The notes: generated by a model from the sequence alone, not told the origin. Shown: positions 53,375-62,516, numbered from the stretch's first letter. The stretch: DNA of 64,000 nt from Candidatus Thiodiazotropha sp. (ex Epidulcina cf. delphinae) (GCA_025656455.1 JAHXHS010000013.1:47234-111233), one strand, 5' to 3'. Numbers and translations: made by a program.

Positions 53375-53498
53375 GGACACCCATCATTTCATCTAGGGTA
53401 TATAGATAGAAGAAACGTGAATGATTAAGATTTTTTGTTGAAAATGATGGGTGTCCCAAATTAGCTTTTGAAAATGATGGGTGTCCCAAATTAGCTTT
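53375..53498. repeat. 30-bp tandem repeat and stem-loop
   Basis: TTGAAAATGATGGGTGTCCC and ten more bases are repeated exactly twice (53439-53468 and 53469-53498). GGGACACCCATCATTT (53375-53390) is the complement of AAATGATGGGTGTCCC within each unit, so the locus can form alternative hairpins. Confidence 0.8.
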
Positions 53499-53554
53499 AT
53501 TTCCCATTTTGGCTGTCTTAGCCTGCACAGCTTAATGAGATATACAATGATGTC

Positions 53555-54565
53555 TTAGTTTCCAAACCAGATTGCCTCCGCTATCACGGTATCGCTAGTG
53601 CTCCATCGGCCATTGATTTCAATCTTGACGCCGAGAGCGAGATCAGTGCGCATACCGTTATGAAAGATGGTATGAAACTCTGTCTCCATGCTGAGACCGT
53701 TGACGAAAAAATCGGTGTCTAAGTCGTAGCGCATAATGTAGCCGGTGAGTTCCACGCGTGAATCGGTGACAAATTCTGATGTGTCTATATGGCTTGTTAA
53801 CTCGGATACTTGGAGTTCGCCATCAGTACCCAGCGAACCTCTGGCAATTACCACCATTCCGTTACTCGGGGCGCCGCCGGGCAGATTCATGACTAGGGTG
53901 CTGTTGTAGTCGACAGTCAATCCATTGATCCTGAATGTCTGTGTGCCGAAATTGATCCCGGAAACTCCGCCGATTACTTGAAAATTCTTCTGGCTGGTTA
54001 CGAGTTGAACATGTGTGGCGACAACCTCCCCGTTCGCGTCGGATAATCCGCTGACCTGAATCAGCGCACCGTTAGTCAAGTTAAAAAGAGAATTGAGATC
54101 AAGAGGGGGCGCGAAGCGGGTATCCGCGTCAATCCACACGCTTTGCCCCATAATCAATAGCCGACGACGTACAGGGTCGACGCTCTCGACCGGGCCTATT
54201 ATGTTTGCGTTGAACGAAATCTGATCTGCGGTACCGCTCTTCCAAGCAGTGTCAAGCATGCCGTTGATGGTGACGACATAGCCAACGCGAAGGTCGTCAG
54301 GTACACCGGGTTTTCCATTTATTCTGATACCAGCAACACCGGTATCGTACGCAACACTGTTGACAATTAAACGTGACAGACCGGAAATCGGACCAATGGA
54401 CACAACCGCAGTCGGTAACTGGGGCGTGGTAGAGGAAAAATCCGGCCCATTAATCGTAGGTCCTTCATAGCTCAATTCAACACTGCTACCACCGCACGAC
54501 ATGAGTGGAACCACCAGCAATAACGTAAACAGCTTAAATATGATCTGCCTAAACATGGTAGTCAC
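53555..54565 (-). CDS. DUF5666 lipoprotein
   Basis: A 336-residue lipoprotein: signal sequence with lipobox LMSC (KLFTLLLVVPLMSCGGSSVE), then repeated small beta domains of the DUF5666 type (VYTINGMLDTA-like, VNSVAYDTGVAGIRINGKPG, FRINGLTVDYNSTLVMNLPG, FFVNGLSMETEFHTIF). Four such units of about 65 residues are visible, each an OB-like barrel. The Ser residue after Cys suggests outer-membrane sorting. Function is unknown. It lies in the same orientation as the AraC-type gene, 275 bp downstream. Confidence 0.75.
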   Translation of the reverse strand: MTTMFRQIIFKLFTLLLVVPLMSCGGSSVELSYEGPTINGPDFSSTTPQLPTAVVSIGPISGLSRLIVNSVAYDTGVAGIRINGKPGVPDDLRVGYVVTINGMLDTAWKSGTADQISFNANIIGPVESVDPVRRRLLIMGQSVWIDADTRFAPPLDLNSLFNLTNGALIQVSGLSDANGEVVATHVQLVTSQKNFQVIGGVSGINFGTQTFRINGLTVDYNSTLVMNLPGGAPSNGMVVIARGSLGTDGELQVSELTSHIDTSEFVTDSRVELTGYIMRYDLDTDFFVNGLSMETEFHTIFHNGMRTDLALGVKIEINGRWSTSDTVIAEAIWFGN

Positions 54566-54840
54566 CTCAATTTGTCCGCCGGGTTAATAACCTGAATGCG
54601 TGTACTAGTACCGAATACGAATGGCCTTCTTCGTTGGTGTAACTTACGCTTCCTAAGGGGATTAAAGTGATTTTTACGAGCAACTTCTTACGGATTTTGA
54701 AAAAATATGGCGGATTCTGAAATCCACCAGGATTTTGAAATCTTTCAGCCCCTAAGAGGGTGAAACAAAGGCCAGTTGTAGCAAGCGGGGAGGGGGAGGG
54801 TGATGCGTGTGGATGAGACGCGGGAGTCGATTAATCCCGA

Positions 54841-55962
54841 CTAATCGACTAAGGGAGTCTCGGCCTTGCGACACTTGCGAAATTCAGAAGGGGTCATGTT
54901 CATGGTCTCCTTGAACGCTTTATTGAATACAGTCAGTGATCGATACCCGACATCGAGCGCTATGGTCAATACCGGCAAATGCCGGGTCTTCGGTGCCAGC
55001 AGTAACTTAGCCGCTTCTTCGATCCGGTATCGATTCAGAAATTGGTTATAGTTCCGATAGCCAAGGTGGCCGTTGATCATTCGACGCAGTAGGTACTCTT
55101 TAATTTCCAGTCGTTCTGCCAGACGGCCTATGGTGAGTCCCTCCTCACAAAACAGCCGTTTTTCGACCATCAAACGTTCGAGTTCCTCAATAATTTCGGC
55201 TCCAGGCGCGTCTCCCTCTTCCACATCGACTTCGATGGATCTCTGCGAAGGAATCTCGAGTGGAAGCGGCTGATCGGGTTGCCCCCTGCGAAATCCTAGA
55301 AAATGTAGATAGATACCAAGTATGAGCAGAAAAAAGAACCCGGAAACTATCGTGCTCACCAGAATTGACCGCGGTGTGCCAAGGTTGAAAAACTCAGCAA
55401 AGGTGATGACCAGAATAACGACTCCCCCTAGTAGCACGCTAGCCATACGGGCACGGCGACGGCTTTCGACAAGGTCAATGCGCCAGTCCTTAAGTGCGTG
55501 ATACATGGCTAAAACGACCAGCGTAATACCCATCAAGACAAGAGGTATAAGCGCCAATCCGTTGTGCGAAACATCTGAGCGCATGACCCAGTGAACCATG
55601 CCGCGTAAGTCTCCGAAGGTAATGTAGTGGCCGATAAGTCCAGACGCGGCAAACACCACATACACCAGCAAGTAAGACCATTTCCATTGAAACGCATCTT
55701 CAAAAAGCGATTTCGATAATAACCAGAACGCGACCGGTGCTGCTGCACAAAATAGGTTGAGGGGAATTTCCAGCACCAGCCATCCCCATTCTAATGTGTA
55801 CTCAAACGTGCCAATTGCGGCGGCGCCGAGAGCAATAATGGCACCTAATACTGCGCTGGGCCTGCGATAGTGATCCTTAATCAGGACCATCGCCAGAAGA
55901 ACCAGTAGTACCGTGTTGCCAATTCGAAAGAATATATCGAGCTGAGATATCATTTGCCGCAT
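54841..55962 (-). CDS. Membrane-embedded AraC-type regulator
   Basis: A 373-residue protein with about seven membrane helices in the first 225 residues (for example IGNTVLLVLLAMVLIKDHY, SAVLGAIIALGAAAIGTF, RSILVSTIVSGFFFLLILGI) and an AraC double helix-turn-helix at the C terminus (LTIGRLAERLEIKEYLLRRM, then TIALDVGYRSLTVFNKAFKE). It would sense a signal at or in the inner membrane and act on DNA from there. Proteins of this build are known but poorly studied. A palindrome upstream (56005-56022) shares a motif with a site before the NHL-cytochrome genes. Confidence 0.85.
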   Translation of the reverse strand: MRQMISQLDIFFRIGNTVLLVLLAMVLIKDHYRRPSAVLGAIIALGAAAIGTFEYTLEWGWLVLEIPLNLFCAAAPVAFWLLSKSLFEDAFQWKWSYLLVYVVFAASGLIGHYITFGDLRGMVHWVMRSDVSHNGLALIPLVLMGITLVVLAMYHALKDWRIDLVESRRRARMASVLLGGVVILVITFAEFFNLGTPRSILVSTIVSGFFFLLILGIYLHFLGFRRGQPDQPLPLEIPSQRSIEVDVEEGDAPGAEIIEELERLMVEKRLFCEEGLTIGRLAERLEIKEYLLRRMINGHLGYRNYNQFLNRYRIEEAAKLLLAPKTRHLPVLTIALDVGYRSLTVFNKAFKETMNMTPSEFRKCRKAETPLVD

Positions 55963-56004
55963 CGTACAGACAGGCTTATAGGCAGTATAAACCCTCTCTT
56001 CATC

Positions 56005-56022
56005 CGATAGAACCGATTCTAT
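56005..56022. promoter_or_regulatory. Palindrome before the AraC-type gene
   Basis: ATAGAA-CCGA-TTCTAT has perfect six-base arms, 45 bp upstream of the regulator's start codon. The sequence CGATAGAACCGATT is shared, with one shifted base, with the site at 57003-57017. Confidence 0.4.
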
Positions 56023-57000
56023 AGCAGAGGATTGTGGGTAATCAGGTTATTTGTATGCGGCTCCCTGCTCTTTCAGCGCTTCATCGCTGGCGAGTCATGA
56101 TCCCCTGCCGAACGACAAGCCCTGGATGGGCAGATTGTATGCTGGCGTGCCCGGCTGATGGCAAGCAGTTTGTTATGACTGGGTGTATATCTTATCTTAA
56201 TCTTATCTTATCAATCTTATCTCCTTTTGACTTGACAGTTACCGGGAGTCCATATACCTCCGGCTAAGATTGGCTGAGACGCCCCTGAGAACTTCGACCA
56301 AGCTATCACGATAAAGATACTTTAGAAAAAAGCCTCGAGTTTACAGCCCTGATGGATGCCGCAGCGTCGTTCGCATGAAGTATGGGTATCACTATAATGC
56401 ATTAAATTCCCATATTTTCGTCTGTGGGGCTTAATAAACTGAACGGCCGCAACCCTGCAGTAAGCAAAATTATCGTATGTTGGGAATGTTCATTTTTCGA
56501 TGTTCGGTATCACGCAGATCCTTGCATCAAGTCTGCTTTTTTTTGCTCGGGCAAGATCATGAAATAACTCATATTTACTTATGGTTAGCTATTGTCGTGG
56601 GCAATGGGTAATGCTCTTGCCATGTGCCGCCTGACTGCGTGATAGGTGGAATGATTCACCAATAATTTAAGTATTTATCAATTAAATAAATCTATTAATA
56701 ATAATATCTGGATAGCATTTATGGATTTGACAGTTTGCTCATAAAATACCTTACTAAAACTGTTGGATTGTATTTCTGATGCAGATATAGAAATTACATA
56801 TAGGCCAAGGCAAGGTCAGATGGAAGCAGACGGAAGTTACAGGAGAGAAAAATTGGTATTCGTGCCGGGAGAAGAGCCAACTCTTGGGTAATTTAGTCAA
56901 TCGGATATGAAATCAGGTGCATAAATTCCACCTGAACCTATGGATTTGAGAACCGTTCTAGGATTTGACGCTCTGCGCAAAGCAGGCAGTGTCTCATGTG

Positions 57001-57022
57001 GGCGATAGAAACCGTTATCGCC
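57001..57022. promoter_or_regulatory. Palindrome before the NHL-cytochrome genes
   Basis: GGCGATA and TATCGCC form perfect seven-base arms around GAAACCGT, about 95 bp before the NHL gene. The left half, CGATAGAAACCGTT, resembles the motif upstream of the AraC-type gene. Confidence 0.4.
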
Positions 57023-57117
57023 TGAGTCTGAGAATTCCTGCTTGCATGACGGTGTAATGGATCGGTGCGCTTGGTGTCGAGTCTCTCAATTTCAGAGGTA
57101 TCAGTGTGGAGTGCATA

Positions 57118-58128
57118 ATGAAAAGGGTTGTCTTTTGTCCACGGATTAACCGTGGTCTTACGCTGGCTGTATTGATTGCCGTTGGTCTAAGCGGATGCGG
57201 CGGCGGAAGTTCGGACAGCAGCACCGGACCTGGAGATAATACCGACACCACCGACACCACCGATACCACCGACACCACCGATACTACCGATACTACCGAC
57301 ACCGGTACGACACAATCTCCTCCCCTTGCGCGTTTCAACGTCCTCTACTCGCCTATACGCATTGCGGAGGGACCGAATGGTCAGCTCTATGTGAGCGACG
57401 CAAAATCGAATTCCGTATTCATTCTCAGAAACCTGCTCACGGAAGGTGAGTTAAAAGATTTGGCCCAACCCCTCGGCATTGCCGTGGATTCGTCCGGCAA
57501 CATGTATGTCGGCAACGATGGGCGGGATAACGTTGAAGTCTACGATGCCGCGGGGAGCAAGTTACGCGAGATTGGCGCGGGCAGCATTCAGATGCCCAAT
57601 GACCTCGCGTTCGATATGGCTGGAAATCTCTATGTCGTCGACAGCATGGCGAACGAGGTGAAGGTATATGCCCCAGATGGGCAGCTGCTGCGCACGATCG
57701 GAACTGCCTTATTGCAGTTCCCCGTCTCCATCGCGATTGCCTACAACGTCCCCGGCGGAGGGGCCGGTGAACTCTATGTCGCCGACCAGGGACAAGCAAA
57801 AATACAGGTCTTCAACCTTTCAGGTGATTTTTTACGTGCATACGGTTCGAAATTGGCCATAGGGGTTATCGATTGGCACGGTAGCTTCGTACAACTCCAA
57901 AGCCTGGCGGTCGATCAGATGGGGCGCGTCCACGCCCTCGACAGTTCCACGAGCAACGTTCAGATACTCGACGCTGTGTCCGGCGCATACATCGATTCAT
58001 ACGGGAGTAGGGGAACGACCGAGGGCCAACTGTTTCTGCCCCTCGACATTGCCATCACAGGGAGCAATCAGGTGATGGTGACTAATTACGGAAATCATCG
58101 CATCGATATGATTCTGGACTTGAACTGA
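57118..58128 (+). CDS. NHL-repeat lipoprotein with Asp-Thr-Thr linker
   Basis: A 336-residue lipoprotein. The ATG at 57118 is preferred over the GTG at 57106 because it gives a compact signal sequence with lipobox LSGC (TLAVLIAVGLSGCGGGS). A linker of about 20 residues follows, made of DTT repeats coded by a 9-bp tandem, then a six-bladed NHL propeller (IRIAEGPNGQLYVSDAKSNS, LGIAVDSSGNMYVGNDGRDN, NDLAFDMAGNLYVVDSMANE, and three more). NHL domains bind proteins or glycans. The cytochrome gene starts 18 bp downstream, so the two form an operon and probably a complex on the outer face of the cell. Confidence 0.85.
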   Translation: MKRVVFCPRINRGLTLAVLIAVGLSGCGGGSSDSSTGPGDNTDTTDTTDTTDTTDTTDTTDTGTTQSPPLARFNVLYSPIRIAEGPNGQLYVSDAKSNSVFILRNLLTEGELKDLAQPLGIAVDSSGNMYVGNDGRDNVEVYDAAGSKLREIGAGSIQMPNDLAFDMAGNLYVVDSMANEVKVYAPDGQLLRTIGTALLQFPVSIAIAYNVPGGGAGELYVADQGQAKIQVFNLSGDFLRAYGSKLAIGVIDWHGSFVQLQSLAVDQMGRVHALDSSTSNVQILDAVSGAYIDSYGSRGTTEGQLFLPLDIAITGSNQVMVTNYGNHRIDMILDLN

Positions 58129-58146
58129 GTATGGGTGGGTTGCACG

Positions 58147-61100
58147 ATGACGTCACATAAAGACCAAGGCCACACAACATCGGCACTCATCTGGCTGGCT
58201 TGGATGCTCGTACTCTTCGCGCTGCGCGCCGAAGCGGCTCCGAGCATTCACGATCCGAATGGCCCGATTTACGACTACTGTATCTACTGCCATGTCGATA
58301 CCACTGCCCAGACGTCATATCTCTCGATAACGGTCTGGCGTGGAGAGGATCAAGCCGCACTCTGCCTGAGCTGCCACAACCCCACGGGCATTGCCTCCGC
58401 CAAGAGCGACGTCGCGCTGCACCGGGTCGATAATGGCGCGCGTATCGTCGACTGTGCTTCATGCCACAATCCGCACGCCCCCGAAACCTCTACGGATACC
58501 CACCCAGGGGGGGTGTCCGCGCCAAACCTGAGCCTGATCAGGGCCGATACCTCCAAGCATGTGCCAGGGGCGCTGACGAACGCCGTTTTTCAACGCCGGC
58601 CCGATCACTTTGCCTTTGGTGAAACCAACGGTCCCTGGAACGGCATCTGCCAGAGCTGCCATCAGAATACCCTGGTGCATACCAACAGCACCGGTTCGGA
58701 TCATAACCACAACCTCGGGTTGACCTGCACCGAGTGCCATCAGCACAAGGATGGATTCCTGCCCCTCGGCGCGGGGGATTGCGCCTATTGCCACAACGTA
58801 CCCCGCGGCGACAACGGCGACGGCACCTTCCGCCGCCGCCAGATATTCGATGTTAACGGCGATTTCCTCAAGACTTCGCACCATGTCAAGACCAATGTCC
58901 AGGTCAGCGATTGCAGTACCTGTCACTATCTGAATGAGCATGCGCGGGGCACGGTGATTCTGCAGGATCAGGATCAGGCGGGCGTGGTCTACCGGTATAA
59001 CCCAGCCGACCCGGCGAGTCTGGAGCCTTTCTGTCTCTCCTGCCACGACGGGGACGGGTCCCTCCTGGGCGGCGGCACGCAGCCATTCAGCGATGGCGTG
59101 ACGGTACCCGATGTGAAGGGCGCGATCGGCAGCGAATGGGCGAACGCCGCCCACAAGACGCGGGGATACGCGAACAACGGCGGCAGTCCACTGACCTGTC
59201 TCGGCGATGGATCGGGGGGTGGCTGTCACTCCAACGGCCATGCCTCCGACAACGAAAAGCTGCTCGCCTTGCCAGCCGGCGCAACGGTCAACCAGTTGTG
59301 TTTCAACTGCCATGCGGACGGCAAGGTGACCAACAACGCCATCTCCGGCGCGGCGCTTGCCACCAGCATCCAGGGCGCCTTCAACCTGTCGGCCGTGCAT
59401 AACATGGAGACGAGCTTCAAGGGCGGCAGCTATACCTATTCGCTGCAGTGTACCACTTGCCACAACCCGCACATCGTCACCGGCAAGCACAGCGATGTCG
59501 CCGCCGGCCAGTCACCGGTGACCCGTCCGGACTTCACCCGGAGTCCCGCCGACAATCCACGCGCCATGGGCAGTGCGCTGTGGGGCGCCGGTAGCGGTCA
59601 GAAGGCCGACGACTACGCCGCTGGCGGCGCCTATCGCACCCCCAAGGGCGATGCCTTCTCCGGCGCCGAACTCCCTGACTACAACTCCCTGTGTCTGGAT
59701 TGCCACGGTGTAGGCGCGATGCCGACCCCGTCGGCCGCCACGCCGAATGATCATGGCGGCATCGATTGGGCGGGTGATGCCCATGGCAAGGGCTCCGCCA
59801 ATGTGCCGAACGGCGGTGGCACGGTCCCGGATTGGCACTCCGCGGGAAAGGCAACGGGCTGGAATGGGGACGACTGCATCGGTCTGGAGACCGACTGCTG
59901 GCCGGTGATGACCCGTGGCAAGGGGGAGCAGATCTGGACCCGGCAGCCGTACGATCAGGAGGCGCGTATTGGCGGCGCCAATTTCGTCTTGCAGTGCGTG
60001 GATTGCCACGAGGCTCATGGATCGAATACCCGTTCGATGTTGCGGACCAACCCGAACGGCGGCACCGGCACCACGATCTGGAACACGATGTGCAATAACT
60101 GTCACTACTACTACAGCGATTGGCATGCCGGCATGTCCTGCGGCAACGCCAGTTGTCATGTCTCGGACGGTTCCGACCGCATGTACTGGACCGGCACCGA
60201 TTCGATTCACCAGATGGGGCACCGCACCGGCGCCGGCGGCACGCGCAGCTTCGATCCGGAACTGGTGGCGGACATGCGCTTTGATAACAACCTGAACGAC
60301 TCGGGCGCGTGGCGCATGCATGGCCGCTGGTTCGACACCCAAGGCAGCTATGCGGCTGGCCGGAGCGGCAACGCCGTCGTGTTGAACGGCGACCAACCCA
60401 TCGAACTGGGTACCCGCAACGCCTTCTGGTCCACCGATGAGGGGAAACACGGCACCTGGAAGTACACGGAGATGAAGTACAACACCACGCTGGAGGCCTG
60501 GGTGAATCCGACCGACAACGCGCAGAGCGAGTACATCATCTTCACCAAACACGTCCACTACAACGACGGCGGTTACCGGCTCTCGTTGCAGAAGATCAAC
60601 GGCGGTCTCTCCGTCGTCTTATACGCCAATGTCAATGGCGCCAGCACTGGCGTGCGCGGCGCCTATAGTGCGGTGAATGTGCCGCTGAACAAGTGGACCC
60701 ATGTGGCCGCCGTGTTCGACACCGCCGGGCCGGATCGCGATCCCCTCGATCCCTCGGCCGGCAGGATCCGCATCTATGTCAACGGCGAAGATGTTACCAC
60801 CAGCAATGCCAGTGGGACCTTGATGCAGCCCGGCGCCGGCGAAACGACGATTTTCCCATACAGCGAGCAGAGTCCCGCGAATCAGAGTATCTGTTATGCC
60901 AGCCACTGGTGCGCTTCCGCATTTTCCGTCGGCGGCGTTATGTGGGGAAGCGGCTCCCGCAGCGGTTTTATCGGCATGCTCGACGACGCCAAGGTTTGGA
61001 ATGTCAGCAAACCTCTGAGCTACTTCCAGCTGGTGGATGCGGCGACGGCGCCGCGCATCGTCGCCGTGTCGGGTGCGATCGGGAGTACCCAACTGTTCGT

Positions 61101-62148
61101 GACCTTCTCGGAGGGTATCTATGCCGTGAATGGCGGCGCGCTGCAGCTATCGAACTTCAGCTATAGCAACGGCGTTGGCACCACGATTACCGCGGTGGAC
61201 CATGTTGCTGGCTCCAATACGGCGAGGTTGACTCTCAGTAGCGCATTGAGCCTGACAGACGATATCGGTGTTGGTGTCGTGCAGGTGACCGGTATCGACG
61301 ACTATGGCAATGCCGCAGAGGTGAATGACATCACAGTCGCGCCGGGCGGAGGCTGTCCAAGCGGACAGGTGGTCTTTGACCTGAACGAGGCGGCGGGCAG
61401 CACCTATACCCTGGATGCGCAAGGCGCCATTGCGGGTTTGGTCAACAACCCAGCGCTGGCGTTGCCCGGCGATGGCAGTTTGCATGGTGACGGTGTCGCC
61501 AACTACGTCGCTTTCGACAACAATACCGACTGCTTGCTTGCTACGCAGGCGCAGACCATCGAGGTGCGGATTCAGCCCACCGGTATCGATATCAATCCCT
61601 ACATTAAGCGCATCCTGGCAAAGGACAGCGGCGGCAACTATCAATTGTCCGTATGGCGTGCTGATAACCCAACGGCATTTCCGGCCTTTACGCCGCCGGC
61701 GGGTGTCGCCTCGATCGCCCTGTGGGTGAAGCCCACGGATGCCCATGGCGGCACCGTCTGGAAGCCGGTGTTGACCGACTACTCGCAGTACCCGATCGTT
61801 TCCGACCATTGGTACCGGGTGAAGGCGGTGTGGAACAGCAACAAGCCGGGGGGTGTGGCCAATCAGCCCTATGTACAGGCGGATATCTTCGTGGACGATG
61901 AAGGCACGGACGGTCTCGGGACAGGAGAGAATTGGGTGGGTTATCGCAATGCCACCAATGCGACACAGTCGTACCAGACCTCGAACCGACAGCTCTATAC
62001 AGGGGACATCATCACGGCCGTGAACGGGTCCTTTGCGATCGGTGTGAACGTCAACAACCATGCGAACAATCTGTTCAATGGGTTGATCGATTGGGTTACA
62101 TGGCAAGACGCGGCGGATTACACGGGGGTTGACGATCCGCCGAATTGA
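58147..62148 (+). CDS. Secreted multihaem c-type cytochrome with jelly-roll domains
   Basis: A 1333-residue exported protein, not recognised as any named cytochrome. After the signal peptide (residues 1-31; hydrophobic core SALIWLAWMLVLFALRA) come 13 CXXCH haem sites between residues 45 and 653 (CIYCH, CLSCH, CASCH, CQSCH, CTECH, CAYCH, CSTCH, CLSCH, CFNCH, CTTCH, CLDCH, CVDCH, CNNCH). Two variants, CX8CH (CLGDGSGGGCH) and CX4CH (CGNASCH, residue 665), could hold further haems. Then follow a LamG-like jelly roll (about 700-960; SGNAVVLNG, TLEAWVNPTDN, WTHVAAVFDTAG, IYVNGEDVT), an Ig-like module (about 970-1070) and a second jelly roll to the end. The ATG at 58147 is chosen over an earlier GTG. 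With the NHL lipoprotein it could form a surface electron conduit; that is inference. Confidence 0.88.
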   Translation: MTSHKDQGHTTSALIWLAWMLVLFALRAEAAPSIHDPNGPIYDYCIYCHVDTTAQTSYLSITVWRGEDQAALCLSCHNPTGIASAKSDVALHRVDNGARIVDCASCHNPHAPETSTDTHPGGVSAPNLSLIRADTSKHVPGALTNAVFQRRPDHFAFGETNGPWNGICQSCHQNTLVHTNSTGSDHNHNLGLTCTECHQHKDGFLPLGAGDCAYCHNVPRGDNGDGTFRRRQIFDVNGDFLKTSHHVKTNVQVSDCSTCHYLNEHARGTVILQDQDQAGVVYRYNPADPASLEPFCLSCHDGDGSLLGGGTQPFSDGVTVPDVKGAIGSEWANAAHKTRGYANNGGSPLTCLGDGSGGGCHSNGHASDNEKLLALPAGATVNQLCFNCHADGKVTNNAISGAALATSIQGAFNLSAVHNMETSFKGGSYTYSLQCTTCHNPHIVTGKHSDVAAGQSPVTRPDFTRSPADNPRAMGSALWGAGSGQKADDYAAGGAYRTPKGDAFSGAELPDYNSLCLDCHGVGAMPTPSAATPNDHGGIDWAGDAHGKGSANVPNGGGTVPDWHSAGKATGWNGDDCIGLETDCWPVMTRGKGEQIWTRQPYDQEARIGGANFVLQCVDCHEAHGSNTRSMLRTNPNGGTGTTIWNTMCNNCHYYYSDWHAGMSCGNASCHVSDGSDRMYWTGTDSIHQMGHRTGAGGTRSFDPELVADMRFDNNLNDSGAWRMHGRWFDTQGSYAAGRSGNAVVLNGDQPIELGTRNAFWSTDEGKHGTWKYTEMKYNTTLEAWVNPTDNAQSEYIIFTKHVHYNDGGYRLSLQKINGGLSVVLYANVNGASTGVRGAYSAVNVPLNKWTHVAAVFDTAGPDRDPLDPSAGRIRIYVNGEDVTTSNASGTLMQPGAGETTIFPYSEQSPANQSICYASHWCASAFSVGGVMWGSGSRSGFIGMLDDAKVWNVSKPLSYFQLVDAATAPRIVAVSGAIGSTQLFVTFSEGIYAVNGGALQLSNFSYSNGVGTTITAVDHVAGSNTARLTLSSALSLTDDIGVGVVQVTGIDDYGNAAEVNDITVAPGGGCPSGQVVFDLNEAAGSTYTLDAQGAIAGLVNNPALALPGDGSLHGDGVANYVAFDNNTDCLLATQAQTIEVRIQPTGIDINPYIKRILAKDSGGNYQLSVWRADNPTAFPAFTPPAGVASIALWVKPTDAHGGTVWKPVLTDYSQYPIVSDHWYRVKAVWNSNKPGGVANQPYVQADIFVDDEGTDGLGTGENWVGYRNATNATQSYQTSNRQLYTGDIITAVNGSFAIGVNVNNHANNLFNGLIDWVTWQDAADYTGVDDPPN

Positions 62149-62173
62149 TGTGAGTTCACTGTTCCCACAAACG

Positions 62174-62200
62174 CCCTCTCCCTCAGGGAGAGGGTTGGGG
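62174..62200. repeat. REP-like palindrome, copy 2
   Basis: CCCTCTCCCTCAGGGAGAGG plus GTTGGGG matches the palindrome at 2867-2900 apart from the loop. It lies 26 bp after the cytochrome stop and could also act as a transcript-stabilising or terminating hairpin. Confidence 0.6.
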
Positions 62201-62375
62201 CGATAGGGATAGGAATTTGCTTTCAGCAGTTTTTCGATAAAATCAAGCATTTCAGTTCTTGTTTTCGTCAATGCGGCGCTGAATCACACGGCTTGGGCCA
62301 TGAAGAACATCCACAGGTGCATGCGCTGCGGTTAGTTTTTTTGGCTCTTCCCCAATTCGAGTGGGTGAAAAAAGT

Positions 62376-62448
62376 CGTAGGTCAGGTTGACGCGGAGCGG
62401 CTACCTGACTCAAGGGGGGTGTCACGTAGCTGCGCAACGTGACCTACG
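62376..62448. repeat. Intergenic inverted repeat
   Basis: CGTAGGTCAGGTTG (62376-62389) pairs with CAACGTGACCTACG (62435-62448) at 13 of 14 positions. GTAGGTCA-type palindromes are common dispersed repeats. The rest of the 0.9-kb gap after the cytochrome gene contains repeats but no gene I can support. Confidence 0.6.
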
Positions 62449-62481
62449 GGTTTCTAAACTCTAAACAAAACTCTAAACAGA

Positions 62482-62516
62482 CATCCATTCAAAATTACCT
62501 GGGATTTGAATGGGTG
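62482..62516. repeat. REP-like palindrome of RAYT type
   Basis: CATCCATTCAAA and TTTGAATGGGTG form a stem around a short loop. The same arms occur near 53210-53245 beside the RAYT fragment (CACCC...TTTGAATGG), which suggests one REP family. Confidence 0.5.

Larger units (their letters stand above)
55963..57117. other. 1.15-kb AT-rich intergenic region
   Basis: No credible gene is seen. It is AT-rich and holds the two similar palindromic motifs at 56005-56022 and 57001-57022, a run of five TCTTATC-like units at 56190-56222, and short AT repeats near 56660-56710. The divergent position between the regulator and the NHL-cytochrome genes makes it the likely control region of the cluster. Confidence 0.5.

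Noticed and set aside
53141..53500. Tandem AATTACTC and 30-bp repeats as a CRISPR array
   Set aside because: Units are directly joined or differ in length, with no spacers and no cas genes.
56034..56267. 77-codon open frame in the regulator-NHL gap
   Set aside because: No homology, no ribosome site, poor codon use, and it overlaps low-complexity TCTTATC repeats.
59512..60558. 348-codon open frame antisense to the cytochrome
   Set aside because: It mirrors the codon bias of the sense gene and has no recognisable domain.
62252..62437. 61-codon open frame after the cytochrome gene
   Set aside because: No homology; it overlaps an inverted repeat and lacks a ribosome site.
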